From assembly GCA_026707905.1 (NCBI GenBank), contig JAPOVY010000090.1, positions 1 through 46,574 on the forward strand: 46,574 bases of DNA. Reading direction: 5' to 3'. Below the pieces are notes generated by a model. It saw only the letters and a program-made list of their open reading frames with translations. It had not been told where the DNA came from and ran no database searches. Every line of letters starts with the position of its first letter. Positions within the stretch are counted from its first letter, which is position 1. This document shows, piece by piece, positions 18,741 to 26,932 of this stretch. Source of the stretch: Gammaproteobacteria bacterium (GTDB lineage: Bacteria; Pseudomonadota; Gammaproteobacteria; Pseudomonadales; Azotimanducaceae). A program made the position numbers and the translations under genes.

Positions 18741-19418
18741 TTAATCCGTGCGGCGTGGAACGTACTCGGCGCCTGCATATCGATCGAAGTTTTCGTTGAG
18801 TATGTCGGATTCCGAATAGTCTTGCGAGCGTTTCAGCTCTGCGCTGGAAACTAGCCAACCGATCTGACCGTCTCCTGTCAGCTCCCAGGTTCCTTGTTTG
18901 GTTGAGACGTACGCCAAAGTCTGATCCTGACCATATGTCAGAATGAGCCGATTGAGCTCTTGTTCGTTTGGTGCAGCAGATGCGCGGATCGTTGTCGAAT
19001 GGCGACCATTTGGCGTGATTTCATCGACTATAGCACGGTACGTTGTATCGATATGAGGTATGCGGACCTCAACCGGTGTATTTAGCAACCACTGATCAAA
19101 GCGATCGTTAAGGCTGACGAACACCGCGTGATCTGGAACACGAGTCCACTTGGATTTTGGTAGGTTGTCATCTGACGAAATTTCAGTCCAAGCAATTTGT
19201 GGTTTGCGTGGCGGGTAGTTCGGTTGATTCGCCACTCCGTTCATTTGAGAAGACGATACCGGCGCTGACGAGCGCTCAACTTCCGTAAACGTAGATTCGT
19301 CTACGGGTGATTCGTTCCAAATATACAGGTATGCAACGACGAGTAGTGCGACGATAGCAATACCAGAAAAGGTTGCGTAACGATTGACTTGTGAACTCAC
19401 TATTCCCGCTCCCGGCAT
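18741..19418 (-). CDS. Membrane-anchored protein resembling a metzincin propeptide
   Basis: A 225-residue protein with one N-terminal hydrophobic helix (about 17-35), a Ser/Pro-rich linker, and a soluble beta-rich domain. I do not recognise a named family. The order TPVEVRIPHI, YRAIVDEITPNGRHSTTIRAS, LILTYGQDQTLAYVSTKQGTWELTG recalls the propeptide-like N-terminal domain of many bacterial reprolysin-type metzincins, where a pattern such as G-x-I-x-T-x-x-G-x-Y-x-L occurs. The giant metzincin encoded 27 bases downstream on the same strand has no such domain, so this may be its propeptide or chaperone encoded separately. The ATG at 19418 lacks a ribosome-binding site. A GTG at 19400 has GGGAG eight bases upstream and may be the true start. 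Confidence 0.6.
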   Translation of the reverse strand: MPGAGIVSSQVNRYATFSGIAIVALLVVAYLYIWNESPVDESTFTEVERSSAPVSSSQMNGVANQPNYPPRKPQIAWTEISSDDNLPKSKWTRVPDHAVFVSLNDRFDQWLLNTPVEVRIPHIDTTYRAIVDEITPNGRHSTTIRASAAPNEQELNRLILTYGQDQTLAYVSTKQGTWELTGDGQIGWLVSSAELKRSQDYSESDILNENFDRYAGAEYVPRRTD

Positions 19419-19748
19419 GGAACACGCTTCATGATCTTCGGTTCACCCTCTTCTAAAGTGGAAATGTTTGAACGTTAGGATACTCTCAGCAACATATTTT
19501 GACAGTTCTCCGGATAGAGCGTTTTACTAAAACGCCGTTTGGAAGTTTGCTACGTTCGGCGACCAAACTCTGTCGAGTTAAGAAACGGATGAAGAGGCGC
19601 CCGCGCTCTACGCGCGTGGACGGTTTGTAGGTCAATACGGTCGCTAACTAGCGTTCGCAACTACGGTTGACGCGACGAAGAGATCGCTCGTTTTAGCGTT
19701 TAGGAACTACTCAATGGGGTCTCTCGTCGATTAGCTGACAACAGTCGA
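19419..19748. other. 330-base gap with several hairpins, no gene seen
   Basis: No convincing reading frame is present. The stretch contains a perfect hairpin at 19519-19535, a CGCTA-AC-TAGCG palindrome at 19642-19653, a CGCG/CGCG stem around 19602-19614, and an ATTAG...CTAAT symmetry at 19730-19753 next to the MaoC stop codon. It probably holds the MaoC terminator and the promoter of the propeptide-like gene. A small RNA cannot be excluded. Confidence 0.4.
19519..19535. terminator. Perfect seven-pair hairpin with a three-base loop
   Basis: GCGTTTT and AAAACGC flank ACT. The A/T-rich upper stem is terminator-like, but no T-run follows on either strand. It lies about 210 bases beyond the MaoC stop codon. 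Confidence 0.3.
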
Positions 19749-20495
19749 CTAATTAACCGTACACATTCCTTGATCCAAGACGACATCACCGTTCTGATTG
19801 GTCGTTCGGAACACTACATCGTTGCCGTCTTTCCACATCGAAACAGTTAATTCATCGCCAGGTATCACTGGTCGAGAAAATCGGCCGGACATGGCACGGA
19901 AGCGTGAGGGATCACCGTCGCAAAGGGCTTGGAGAAGTGCACGTCCGGTAAAACCATAGGTACACAGTCCGTGAAGAATAGGCTTATCAAAACCTCCCAT
20001 CGCGGCAAATCTCGGATCCGAATGAAGTGGATTTCGATCCCCTGAGAGACGATAGGTTAGAGCCTGATCTTCACGAGTCTTGTAAGTTACGCTATGGGTT
20101 GGTTCAGTCTCAGGATACTCTACTTTGAGACTTGGACCTCGATCGCCTCCCCAGCCTCCTTCACCGCGCAAGAATAGTTGCGAGACGGTTTTTAGAAGCG
20201 GCTTACCCGACGCCTTGTTGATACTCGTTGAGGTCGTTTCAACGACCGCAGCGCTTCCTTTGTCCCAGATTCCCGAAATGCTTCCAGAGCTTTCGATTTC
20301 ACCATCGGGCGGGATTTCGTCGAACAGCTCGATTCCCATGAACCCGTGGACCATCAGTGCTCGATTGAAATCGCCGATCTTTTGCATTGGTGCGCCGCCT
20401 CCGCCGATGATCACGGCAAATGTTGGAAGCACGCGCTGAGGCACATCGGCCGTATTTTCCGTAGAGAATTGCAGTTCATCGGTTCCGGCACCCAC
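19749..20495 (-). CDS. MaoC-family (R)-specific enoyl-CoA hydratase; true start probably upstream
   Basis: Hotdog-fold hydratase that adds water to a 2-enoyl-CoA. The C-terminal half has the hydratase-2 motif YRLSGDRNPLHSDP with the catalytic Asp and His, then FDKPILHGLCTYGF. The N-terminal half is the second, non-catalytic hotdog typical of the long MaoC/MFE-2 type. The GTG start at 20495 truncates the protein: the same frame continues upstream to about 20585 and encodes INPDAVGETGG and RRWNSTDALLYAVGVGAG, which is how this family normally begins. That extension has no ATG, GTG or TTG before an in-frame stop, only ATT codons at 20577-20579 and 20583-20585. It is divergent from the Ltp/DUF35 genes, suggesting a shared CoA-thioester pathway. 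Confidence 0.85.
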   Translation of the reverse strand: MGAGTDELQFSTENTADVPQRVLPTFAVIIGGGGAPMQKIGDFNRALMVHGFMGIELFDEIPPDGEIESSGSISGIWDKGSAAVVETTSTSINKASGKPLLKTVSQLFLRGEGGWGGDRGPSLKVEYPETEPTHSVTYKTREDQALTYRLSGDRNPLHSDPRFAAMGGFDKPILHGLCTYGFTGRALLQALCDGDPSRFRAMSGRFSRPVIPGDELTVSMWKDGNDVVFRTTNQNGDVVLDQGMCTVN

Positions 20496-20662
20496 GCCAA
20501 CGGCGTATAAGAGGGCGTCAGTAGAATTCCAGCGACGCGAAACGGGACCGCCGGTTTCGCCAACGGCATCTGGGTTAATAGAAATTGTCTTGTACCGGGT
20601 ATATGAGTTGGCGACATTTTATATTTGAGGCGCCGCGGTCCTAAATCCCTGAGGTAATGTCC

Positions 20663-21841
20663 ATGAGTCGTACTATCCGCGGTAAAGTTGCGGTCGTTGG
20701 GTTAGGCGAAACACAGTATTACAAACGCGGTCAGTCACCCGATGCTGAATTCAAGCTGGCGTTAAAAGCCATCATCTCAGCATGTAAGGATGCCGGTATT
20801 TCGCCAAAGAAGGTCGATGGATTTGCGTCTTTTTCGAATGATCGAAGCGACCCATCTCGCCTCGCCGCGGCGCTGGGTTGCGATGACTTACGTTTCGCAA
20901 ATATGCAGTGGGGTGGCGGCGGCGGTGGCGGGTCTGGCGCTATCGCGAATGCCGCTGCTGCGATTGCTACAGGAATGGCCGAATGCGTGATCGTATTTCG
21001 AGCGCTGGCTCAGGGACAGTTCGGTCGCTTCGGTCAAGGACCTCGTAGCAACACGACATCAGGTGGCGGCGCTTATACCGTGCCGTACGGTTTGATGTCT
21101 CCCGCGCAGTCGTTCGCCATGAAGGTCAATCGCTTCATGCATGACCACGATGTCAAACAAGAAGCACTTCGAGCCATTTCGTTAGCTTCGTACCATCATG
21201 CGCAGAACAATCCGCGCGCGGTCATGCACGGTCGCCCCCTAGACGAAGAGAAATATGACGAATCTAGATGGATCGTGGAACCCTTCCACCTGTTTGACTG
21301 CTGTCTAGAAAACGACGGTGCCGCCGCGATGTTGCTCGTCCCGGCTGAGCGCGCGAAAGACTTTCCGCACAAACCTACGTATATCTTGAGCGCTCTTTCA
21401 GGCTCACACTACCGTGCTGGTGCGTCCGCGCATAACACGCCCGACTATGCGACATCCACATTTAAGACCACTGTACCAAGGCTGTATGAGATGGCGGAGC
21501 TCGGTCCTAAGGATGTTCAAGTGGCACAGGTGTACGAGAACTTCACAGGTGGCGTGCTAATGAGCATCGTTGAACATGGCTTCTGTGAACCTGACGCCTG
21601 TAATGAGTTCTTTACCAAGGAGAACCTTATTGCGCCAAACGGCGAATTACCGACCAACACCAGCGGCGGTAATCTTGCAGAATGCTATATGCATGGGTTG
21701 GGCTTGAACATTGAAGCTGTTCGCCAATTGCGTGGCGAGTCCACAAACCAAGTCGACAATGTGGACGTATCTCTCGTTGCGTCAGGTCCGATGGTGACGC
21801 CAGTAAGTTCTTCGATATTCGGTTCAGAGGCAACACTGTGA
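20663..21841 (+). CDS. Thiolase-like lipid-transfer protein (Ltp/SCP2-thiolase type)
   Basis: Thiolase-fold protein that probably acts as a retro-aldolase on an acyl-CoA side chain, by analogy with Ltp2 of steroid degradation. The N-terminus KVAVVGLGETQYYKRG and the overall fold order are typical. At the position of the thiolase nucleophile the sequence reads NMQWGGGGG with no Cys, as in non-condensing Ltp proteins. The C-terminal region has QVYENFTGGVLMSIVEHGF and GGNLAECYMHGLG. I place the start at ATG 20663, because GAGG (20651-20654) is eight bases from it and only two from the ATG at 20657. The gene overlaps the DUF35 gene by four bases, a pairing known to form Ltp-DUF35 aldolase complexes. 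Confidence 0.85.
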   Translation: MSRTIRGKVAVVGLGETQYYKRGQSPDAEFKLALKAIISACKDAGISPKKVDGFASFSNDRSDPSRLAAALGCDDLRFANMQWGGGGGGGSGAIANAAAAIATGMAECVIVFRALAQGQFGRFGQGPRSNTTSGGGAYTVPYGLMSPAQSFAMKVNRFMHDHDVKQEALRAISLASYHHAQNNPRAVMHGRPLDEEKYDESRWIVEPFHLFDCCLENDGAAAMLLVPAERAKDFPHKPTYILSALSGSHYRAGASAHNTPDYATSTFKTTVPRLYEMAELGPKDVQVAQVYENFTGGVLMSIVEHGFCEPDACNEFFTKENLIAPNGELPTNTSGGNLAECYMHGLGLNIEAVRQLRGESTNQVDNVDVSLVASGPMVTPVSSSIFGSEATL

Positions 21842-22275
21842 GCTATCTGAATCCGGGATTACCTATCCCAGTCGCCTCACCAGATGGTTTGGACACACCC
21901 TTTTGGGAAGCCGCCGCAAACGGTGTACTCATGCTGCAGGTTTGCGAGGATTGTGGCTACCACCAATGGGGACCGGAATGGGTGTGCCACCAATGTCACA
22001 GTGAGAATGTCTCGTTTAAGGAGATTGAACCCCGGGGAAGGATCTACAGCTATGAACGCGTGTGGCATCCAGTTCATCCTGCATTGAATGAACAAGGACC
22101 TTATTTAATCGTACTTGTTGAGTTTCCTAACTACAACAATGCACGCATGGTCGGTAATCTACTTGGCGATCCGGAACAAGAAGTGGTTATCGGGTCAACG
22201 GTTGAAGCAGTGTTTGAACACCACCCAGACGATGATCCTCCGTACACACTGATTCAATGGCAGATCGCCGATTAG
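21838..22275 (+). CDS. Zinc-ribbon/OB-fold DUF35 protein
   Basis: A 145-residue acyl-CoA-binding partner of Ltp-type thiolases. A rubredoxin-like zinc ribbon carries C36, C39, C50 and C53 (CEDCG and CHQC). It is followed by an OB-fold from about residue 65 containing RGRIYSYERVWHP and PYLIVLVEFP. The start is GTG inside the thiolase stop region (four-base overlap), so translation is coupled. By analogy with ChsH2-DUF35/Ltp2, it probably supports the thiolase-like protein as an aldolase. The MaoC hydratase across the divergent promoter would supply the hydroxyacyl-CoA substrate. Confidence 0.88.
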   Translation: MSYLNPGLPIPVASPDGLDTPFWEAAANGVLMLQVCEDCGYHQWGPEWVCHQCHSENVSFKEIEPRGRIYSYERVWHPVHPALNEQGPYLIVLVEFPNYNNARMVGNLLGDPEQEVVIGSTVEAVFEHHPDDDPPYTLIQWQIAD

Positions 22276-22287
22276 CTAGTGATTGCG

Positions 22288-23445
22288 TCAGTCCACAGAC
22301 GGTTGCGCTGTATCCGAAGGTAAGGAAGTCTCTGGCAATTCCGCGTAATTTCGCTCCATCGCAGGATCCTCGGCCGCGAGCTCCTTTAGGCTAGACCATG
22401 CGTGAGCGTGCAAAGTCGCTCCTCTAACGCTTGATAGGTATTCACTGAACTCAGGTGGTGGGGATTCACCGGCAGCTGCTCTTTCAGCGACTAAGTCCAG
22501 GAGTTGCTGTTCTTTATCGGTGATCGGCAGTTCGACTGGGTCCTCACGACCACCGGCTAACGATCGTGCAAAGAAAGCAAACATTTCCTTCATTCGACTC
22601 GACATTGTTACTCCCACGTGGTCGGCCCAACGAACCAAGTGATACTCGTGCCGAATGTCTTTGTCCCAGAGTACGCGATGCAAGAACTCGGTTCCATCGT
22701 GCAAATTTAGATAGTCTTCGTCCCCACACTCTAAGTAGATGTTCAACCCACTATCACGGATTGCTTCTGCATTGTCATGTGCTAGGCGAACTGGATTGTC
22801 GCTTATTTGCAGTGACGGCGCGGGTCCACGCGTCCACGTATTACGCGTAAAGTTCGGTAACTCCGTAAGTGTCGGTTCAATAGCCGGTTCCATTGCGCCG
22901 ACCGCGAGAAACCGTGTCGGATTCCGGAATGCGCTCTTGAGAGAGCCGTAACCACCCATGGAGATGCCTCCGATCATGACGCCTTCTCGATCGGTTCGAG
23001 TGTTGTAGCGTGATGCCATAGCTTCGGGTAATTCAGATTCGATGAAGCTCTCCCATGGACCTAAGAATCCGCTAAACGGTGTAGTTGTAAAAGAGACGAA
23101 CACCATTGGTGGAATCACGTTATCGATGAAAAACTGATCGATATAGCGTTTGGTTTGCACTAACTGTTGTCGGTCGCCGCCCCCGCCATGCAACCAAATG
23201 ACCAACGGGAGCTGAGACGCACTCTCGCGATCGAATCCAGGCGGTAGTATGGCTGACATAGCGACGTTTGCACCGACAGCAGTAGATTCCAGTTCGAAAA
23301 GTTCGACCAAACCGCCACCCTCAGTTGTTTCGTTCTGCAATTCTGACGCAATGAGTGTACTTGAATGAAGCACGATTACTGTAACAAGCGCGATTGGGAC
23401 GGCGTTGCAACGATAAAGCGTCTCAGTGAGTATTTGCTTGAACAT
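22288..23445 (-). CDS. Secreted esterase (esterase D/feruloyl esterase family)
   Basis: A 385-residue alpha/beta hydrolase with a signal peptide (about 33 residues, ending near LIASEL). The core has LVIWLHGGGGDRQQL for the oxyanion region, the nucleophile S162 in GGISMGGYG, a likely acid in the YLECGDEDYL segment, and the His in WADHVGVTM. It fits the PF00756 esterase family, which includes feruloyl and acetylxylan esterases and siderophore esterases; the substrate is not determined. A C-terminal tail of about 70 residues (PVELPITDKEQQLLDLV onward) is outside the hydrolase core. It converges on the DUF35 gene with a gap of only 12 bases. Confidence 0.85.
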   Translation of the reverse strand: MFKQILTETLYRCNAVPIALVTVIVLHSSTLIASELQNETTEGGGLVELFELESTAVGANVAMSAILPPGFDRESASQLPLVIWLHGGGGDRQQLVQTKRYIDQFFIDNVIPPMVFVSFTTTPFSGFLGPWESFIESELPEAMASRYNTRTDREGVMIGGISMGGYGSLKSAFRNPTRFLAVGAMEPAIEPTLTELPNFTRNTWTRGPAPSLQISDNPVRLAHDNAEAIRDSGLNIYLECGDEDYLNLHDGTEFLHRVLWDKDIRHEYHLVRWADHVGVTMSSRMKEMFAFFARSLAGGREDPVELPITDKEQQLLDLVAERAAAGESPPPEFSEYLSSVRGATLHAHAWSSLKELAAEDPAMERNYAELPETSLPSDTAQPSVD

Positions 23446-23655
23446 GCGTACCGAGTGTCGTGATAGCTTGTGAAGGATATTAGTAGCTGAATTTCGTTTT
23501 CACGCATCCGTCCGATTTGAAGTTGAGCTTACGCACCATGTGGGTTTACCGATCCATTCATGCGTGTTCCGATTCGATAATAAACACCGTTCAGGTACTT
23601 TCGAAACGTGCTCGACGATTGAACGGCAGATCGTTGGTTGCGGTACGTTTAGCTA

Positions 23656-24663
23656 CTAACCTGAAGGACGTTGAAGCTGCCTTTCTGCTAAGGGCAGCGC
23701 CAGAAACGCCCCACCATTTCTCTGCGTGAGTTCGTGCATTAAAACGGAGAAGCGCAGTGGCGACCAAGTTAAGCCAGGATCGTTCTCAAATCCGAATGCG
23801 TGAATTCGCAAAGTTCCTTCTGCGACATTTGCCGAGGAGACGACTTGATCAATACTCCGTATGTATTCGTCAAGATCTTCTGATCCCGAAAAATCGTCGC
23901 CAAAAATGAATAGTGCTATCTTCTTCTCAGAGTCATAAAGATCACGCAGTGCGACCTTGATGCCTTTTGCAGGGCTACTCGTGGAGAAGGCGCGCCAAGT
24001 CTTAAGTCGGGAAAGAGCGCGTTGACGAAGTTGCGGGGAATCGTCTAACCAACGCTTGCGGAATGTCTTGTAGAGATAACCTCCTTCATCGCTAAGAATC
24101 TGAAATCCCTTCATTTCGGGATAGAGTGACAATACGCCTTCAACTTCCTCTGTAACTTGGTACCAGATCGAACGCATACTCAAGGACGTATCGATCACGA
24201 AGATGACGTACTCCGAATCTACCGGTATACCAGCGTATTCACTTGGTGTCGTGCTAATCGCTTGTTGAGCTCTGGATCGCAACTCTTGTATTGCGGATTT
24301 GGTAGCAGTAGTACTCCTGTGTAGGCGATTGAGTTCTGCGGAAGTTGATTCGATCGTATTGCTGACCTGAGTGGATCTCGCGTCTCTGTCATTCGATTGC
24401 TCGCCGAGTCGCTCTAACAGCACACGGTTTACCTCAATCTCACGTGTCAGAGCGTCAATCTCACTGTCAAGCGTTCGTTGTTGCAGTACGAGCTGCCCGT
24501 AGTCTGTATTTACCGGTTCAGAATCTGCTAAGACCCCAAGTTCGCCAATTGGCAGAATCAGCACTAACAGCACGATCGCACCAAACGCACACGCAATCAC
24601 GTCTAGAAAGCTGACCGTTGCGCCGCCGGGTCGGTCGTCTTCTCGTTTCACGAGGTAGGCCAT
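23656..24663 (-). CDS. Membrane-anchored VWA protein 2 of the TolQ-like operon
   Basis: A 335-residue protein with one N-terminal transmembrane helix, a coiled-coil-prone region (about 55-135, rich in Glu/Arg/Leu), and a VWA domain from ~150. The metal-ion-dependent adhesion motif is IDTSLSM with D158, S160 and S162, and a later FGDD may complete the site. The helix begins SFLDVIACAFG. Its Asp D21 sits where TolR, ExbD and MotB have their proton-carrying Asp (for example PYIDVM in TolR). I infer that it is a stator B-type subunit whose peptidoglycan-binding domain is replaced by VWA. It is the last gene of the operon and overlaps the preceding gene by 16 bases. Confidence 0.75.
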   Translation of the reverse strand: MAYLVKREDDRPGGATVSFLDVIACAFGAIVLLVLILPIGELGVLADSEPVNTDYGQLVLQQRTLDSEIDALTREIEVNRVLLERLGEQSNDRDARSTQVSNTIESTSAELNRLHRSTTATKSAIQELRSRAQQAISTTPSEYAGIPVDSEYVIFVIDTSLSMRSIWYQVTEEVEGVLSLYPEMKGFQILSDEGGYLYKTFRKRWLDDSPQLRQRALSRLKTWRAFSTSSPAKGIKVALRDLYDSEKKIALFIFGDDFSGSEDLDEYIRSIDQVVSSANVAEGTLRIHAFGFENDPGLTWSPLRFSVLMHELTQRNGGAFLALPLAERQLQRPSG

Positions 24664-25784
24664 CCTGGGACCGGCGTTAATAAACGACCCCCATGCGAGG
24701 CTGCGAGTTCCCAGTAGCCGTGAACAGCGTTACTGTCACCTTCAAGTGGATACAGTACGACGTCAATTCGAATCCCTCGTAAGTCGCGTCGAGTAGCTCT
24801 CAATGCGTTATCAAAAATGTTTTTGCGACATTGCGGCGAGATTAGCGGTACTTGGCCTGCTTGAGCTCGCGGACATCCTCGGATTCGATTCAGAGAGGTT
24901 TTGCCGGGTAGGGTCGGGTAGCCGTCCGTGACCAGTATCACCTGAGCGGGTGATGGTCTTATGTCCGCTGCTATGGCAAGTGCCGTTTTTAAGTCAGTTG
25001 GCCCGAGAGGAACGAGGTCGTTCAGTAGCGTATCGACGTGGTGTTGTGCAGAAGCAGCGTCGTGTTTAGTATCCCATTGCGGGATTAGTACCCCAGTGAT
25101 TGGATTACCTTGAGAATCGCGTACGGTATCGCCGTAGGTCAAGATTTGATATGAAGCGCCGGTTGGTAGGCGATCGATAATCCATTTTGCCGCACCTCTT
25201 GCCGAGACCCACTTCTCAGCGCGTAGTTGGACCTGAGGGTTTGACGCCCGGAGACGAATGATCTCGACGAGGCTTGGACTTAGCATACTGGCAGAGGAAT
25301 CTAGTAAAACCACAACTCGGTCGTTGTTAACCATGAGACCGGTCAGGTGCTGTTGGGACGCGACTAGCTGTGCCTCTTCTGCTTCACGTTGTTGTTCTGC
25401 TGCGCCAGCCGCAAGTGCCTGGCGCGCGTTGCTCAGCGCGACACGTTGTTGCTGTACCTCGCGGAGCAGATCGCTGAGTCGAGATGCCTGTAATCGCGAA
25501 ACTGACGACTTCGCGTCGTCTCTTGCAGTGAGAGTGACTATCTGGCGTTGGGTTTCGTCAGCGACGCGTTGCAGTTCTGTTCTTCTCTCAGTCTTCGTTG
25601 CAATAAGCTCTTGTATCTCGGTTATGTGTTCGATCAGAAAACCCGCAGCGTCGATTTCTGCGACTGTTTCACCGTGTTTAACGACAAGTAATAGCAATAC
25701 GGCGGCGCCGAGTCCGCAGCAGAGCACATCGAGAAAACTAAGTCCGAATGCGACGACGGATTGTCGTTTAACCGAGCGACTCAT
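24648..25784 (-). CDS. Membrane-anchored VWA protein 1 of the TolQ-like operon
   Basis: A 378-residue relative of its downstream neighbour. It has a basic N-terminus, a transmembrane helix starting LSFLDVLCCGLGAAVLLLLV with D19 in the TolR/MotB-like position, a long coiled-coil-prone segment (~50-145), and a VWA domain. The MIDAS motif is complete: LDSSASM (D162, S164, S166), Thr in GPTDLKTAL, and Asp in LVTDGYPT. A Cys pair in the C-terminal part (RGCPRAQ, SPQCRKN) could form a disulfide if periplasmic. It overlaps the TolQ-like gene by 17 bases, so stoichiometric production is likely. The sensor or lever role is inferred. Confidence 0.78.
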   Translation of the reverse strand: MSRSVKRQSVVAFGLSFLDVLCCGLGAAVLLLLVVKHGETVAEIDAAGFLIEHITEIQELIATKTERRTELQRVADETQRQIVTLTARDDAKSSVSRLQASRLSDLLREVQQQRVALSNARQALAAGAAEQQREAEEAQLVASQQHLTGLMVNNDRVVVLLDSSASMLSPSLVEIIRLRASNPQVQLRAEKWVSARGAAKWIIDRLPTGASYQILTYGDTVRDSQGNPITGVLIPQWDTKHDAASAQHHVDTLLNDLVPLGPTDLKTALAIAADIRPSPAQVILVTDGYPTLPGKTSLNRIRGCPRAQAGQVPLISPQCRKNIFDNALRATRRDLRGIRIDVVLYPLEGDSNAVHGYWELAASHGGRLLTPVPGWPTS

Positions 25785-26625
25785 TGTCCGCAGGCGGCTG
25801 CGAGGGTTGGTCTTGCTCCTTCGCGAGGGCGGTTAACTTTCCAATAAGCTCGGCCGCTATGAAACGCTTGTAGTTTGCCACAAGACGCTCCTCGCGACCC
25901 TGCAATAAATAGGAAGCTAGCATGAGTAAGAGACTGATGAAAAGCGCGCAGAACGTTGAGTTAAACGCTACACCGAGGCTATTCGCAACGCCAGTTATGT
26001 CTCCTGCCAACGCTTCATCGGCGCGACCTAGTGCTTCGCCAATACCGCGCACAGTACCGAGAAAGCCAACGGAAGGAATTGCCCAAAGGATGTACTTATT
26101 GAGGCTCAGCTTCGCATCAAGTTGCTCTAAATAAACGTCGCAAGCTGCGGCGCCAACGTCACTTGCTTCTTTGAACTGAGAAATAGGTCTGCGCGGTTCA
26201 AGCGTGTTCAGTACGGTCTCGACAACGCCAAGCAACTGAAGATGAGGCGCACTTTGAAGCTTCCTCGCGACGACGTGGCGCAGCTCTGCTAACACGTCGT
26301 CATTGAATGCGGTCTTACTTCTCAGATCGAGGAAATCGGTCTTCAGCAAATGGGGTTCGTCCATGAACAACTGATAGCGGAAGAGCCAGAGCCAAGCACA
26401 CCACAAACCCAAAATGACGCAGATTTCTTGTTCGGGATCTTTAAGAATGATGGTTAGTGTTCTAGGTGGTGGTTCACCTTGTTCTTGGGCTATGTAGACC
26501 AACTGAGAAGCGCTTGGGTCGATCCAGAACATGTAGACTAAATGGACAAGCACGCCACTGATCAGTAGTCCCAGGATGTCCACGACCAGGCTGTTATTGA
26601 TGGCAAATCTGGCTAGTGCTTTCAC
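25768..26625 (-). CDS. TolQ/ExbB/MotA-family proton channel protein
   Basis: A 285-residue inner-membrane protein with four predicted helices (about 11-35, 68-86, 177-197, 212-242). The third contains WAIPSVGFLGTVRGIGEALG, the family motif seen in TolQ as GLLGTVxGI. The fourth contains GVANSLGVAFNSTFCALFISL, matching the second conserved channel helix. A cytoplasmic loop of ~90 residues lies between helices two and three. It should form the A-subunit ring that conducts protons. The two following genes, both with an Asp-bearing transmembrane helix, are the natural B subunits. The start is GTG. It is too divergent to be called TolQ, ExbB or MotA proper. Confidence 0.82.
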   Translation of the reverse strand: MKALARFAINNSLVVDILGLLISGVLVHLVYMFWIDPSASQLVYIAQEQGEPPPRTLTIILKDPEQEICVILGLWCAWLWLFRYQLFMDEPHLLKTDFLDLRSKTAFNDDVLAELRHVVARKLQSAPHLQLLGVVETVLNTLEPRRPISQFKEASDVGAAACDVYLEQLDAKLSLNKYILWAIPSVGFLGTVRGIGEALGRADEALAGDITGVANSLGVAFNSTFCALFISLLLMLASYLLQGREERLVANYKRFIAAELIGKLTALAKEQDQPSQPPADNESLG

Positions 26626-26647
26626 GATTGCTTAGCGTACGCGTGAG

Positions 26648-26932
26648 TTAGATGTCTTGAGGTAAATCGATGTTCGCATGGGCTCTGATCCTTTCCTTCA
26701 GTTCTAGTGGTTTCAGGTCCGTTGCCTGATTGCTCGGGGTTTTGCTTTGTGTGGTTTCTTGCGAATGCTCTTTCTTGTCACTCGAGACAGTTGTCTTGAG
26801 TTCTTGAGCTTGTTCTGCGTTTTGTTTAAGACGTACTGGGACTTCGTCCGACCCATTCTCGTCGGCGACCAAGAGCACCGCACCGAGTAGGCACACGCTG
26901 ACCAGCGCCTTTTTGGCGTTCAATAGATCCAT
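26648..26932 (-). CDS. Small membrane protein of the TolQ-like operon
   Basis: A 94-residue protein with an N-terminal hydrophobic segment (about 9-23, ALVSVCLLGAVLLVAD) and a polar Gln/Lys/Thr-rich remainder with no domain I recognise. The short segment could be an anchor or an uncleaved signal. It overlaps the end of the PEGA-SUMF1 gene by 13 bases and sits 22 bases before the channel gene, which argues that it is a real gene and a component of the same complex. Function unknown. Confidence 0.65.
   Translation of the reverse strand: MDLLNAKKALVSVCLLGAVLLVADENGSDEVPVRLKQNAEQAQELKTTVSSDKKEHSQETTQSKTPSNQATDLKPLELKERIRAHANIDLPQDI

Noticed and set aside
23517..23729. Plus-strand frame between the esterase and VWA genes
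   Set aside because: It overlaps the VWA gene's 3' end and has no domain, signal or ribosome-binding site.
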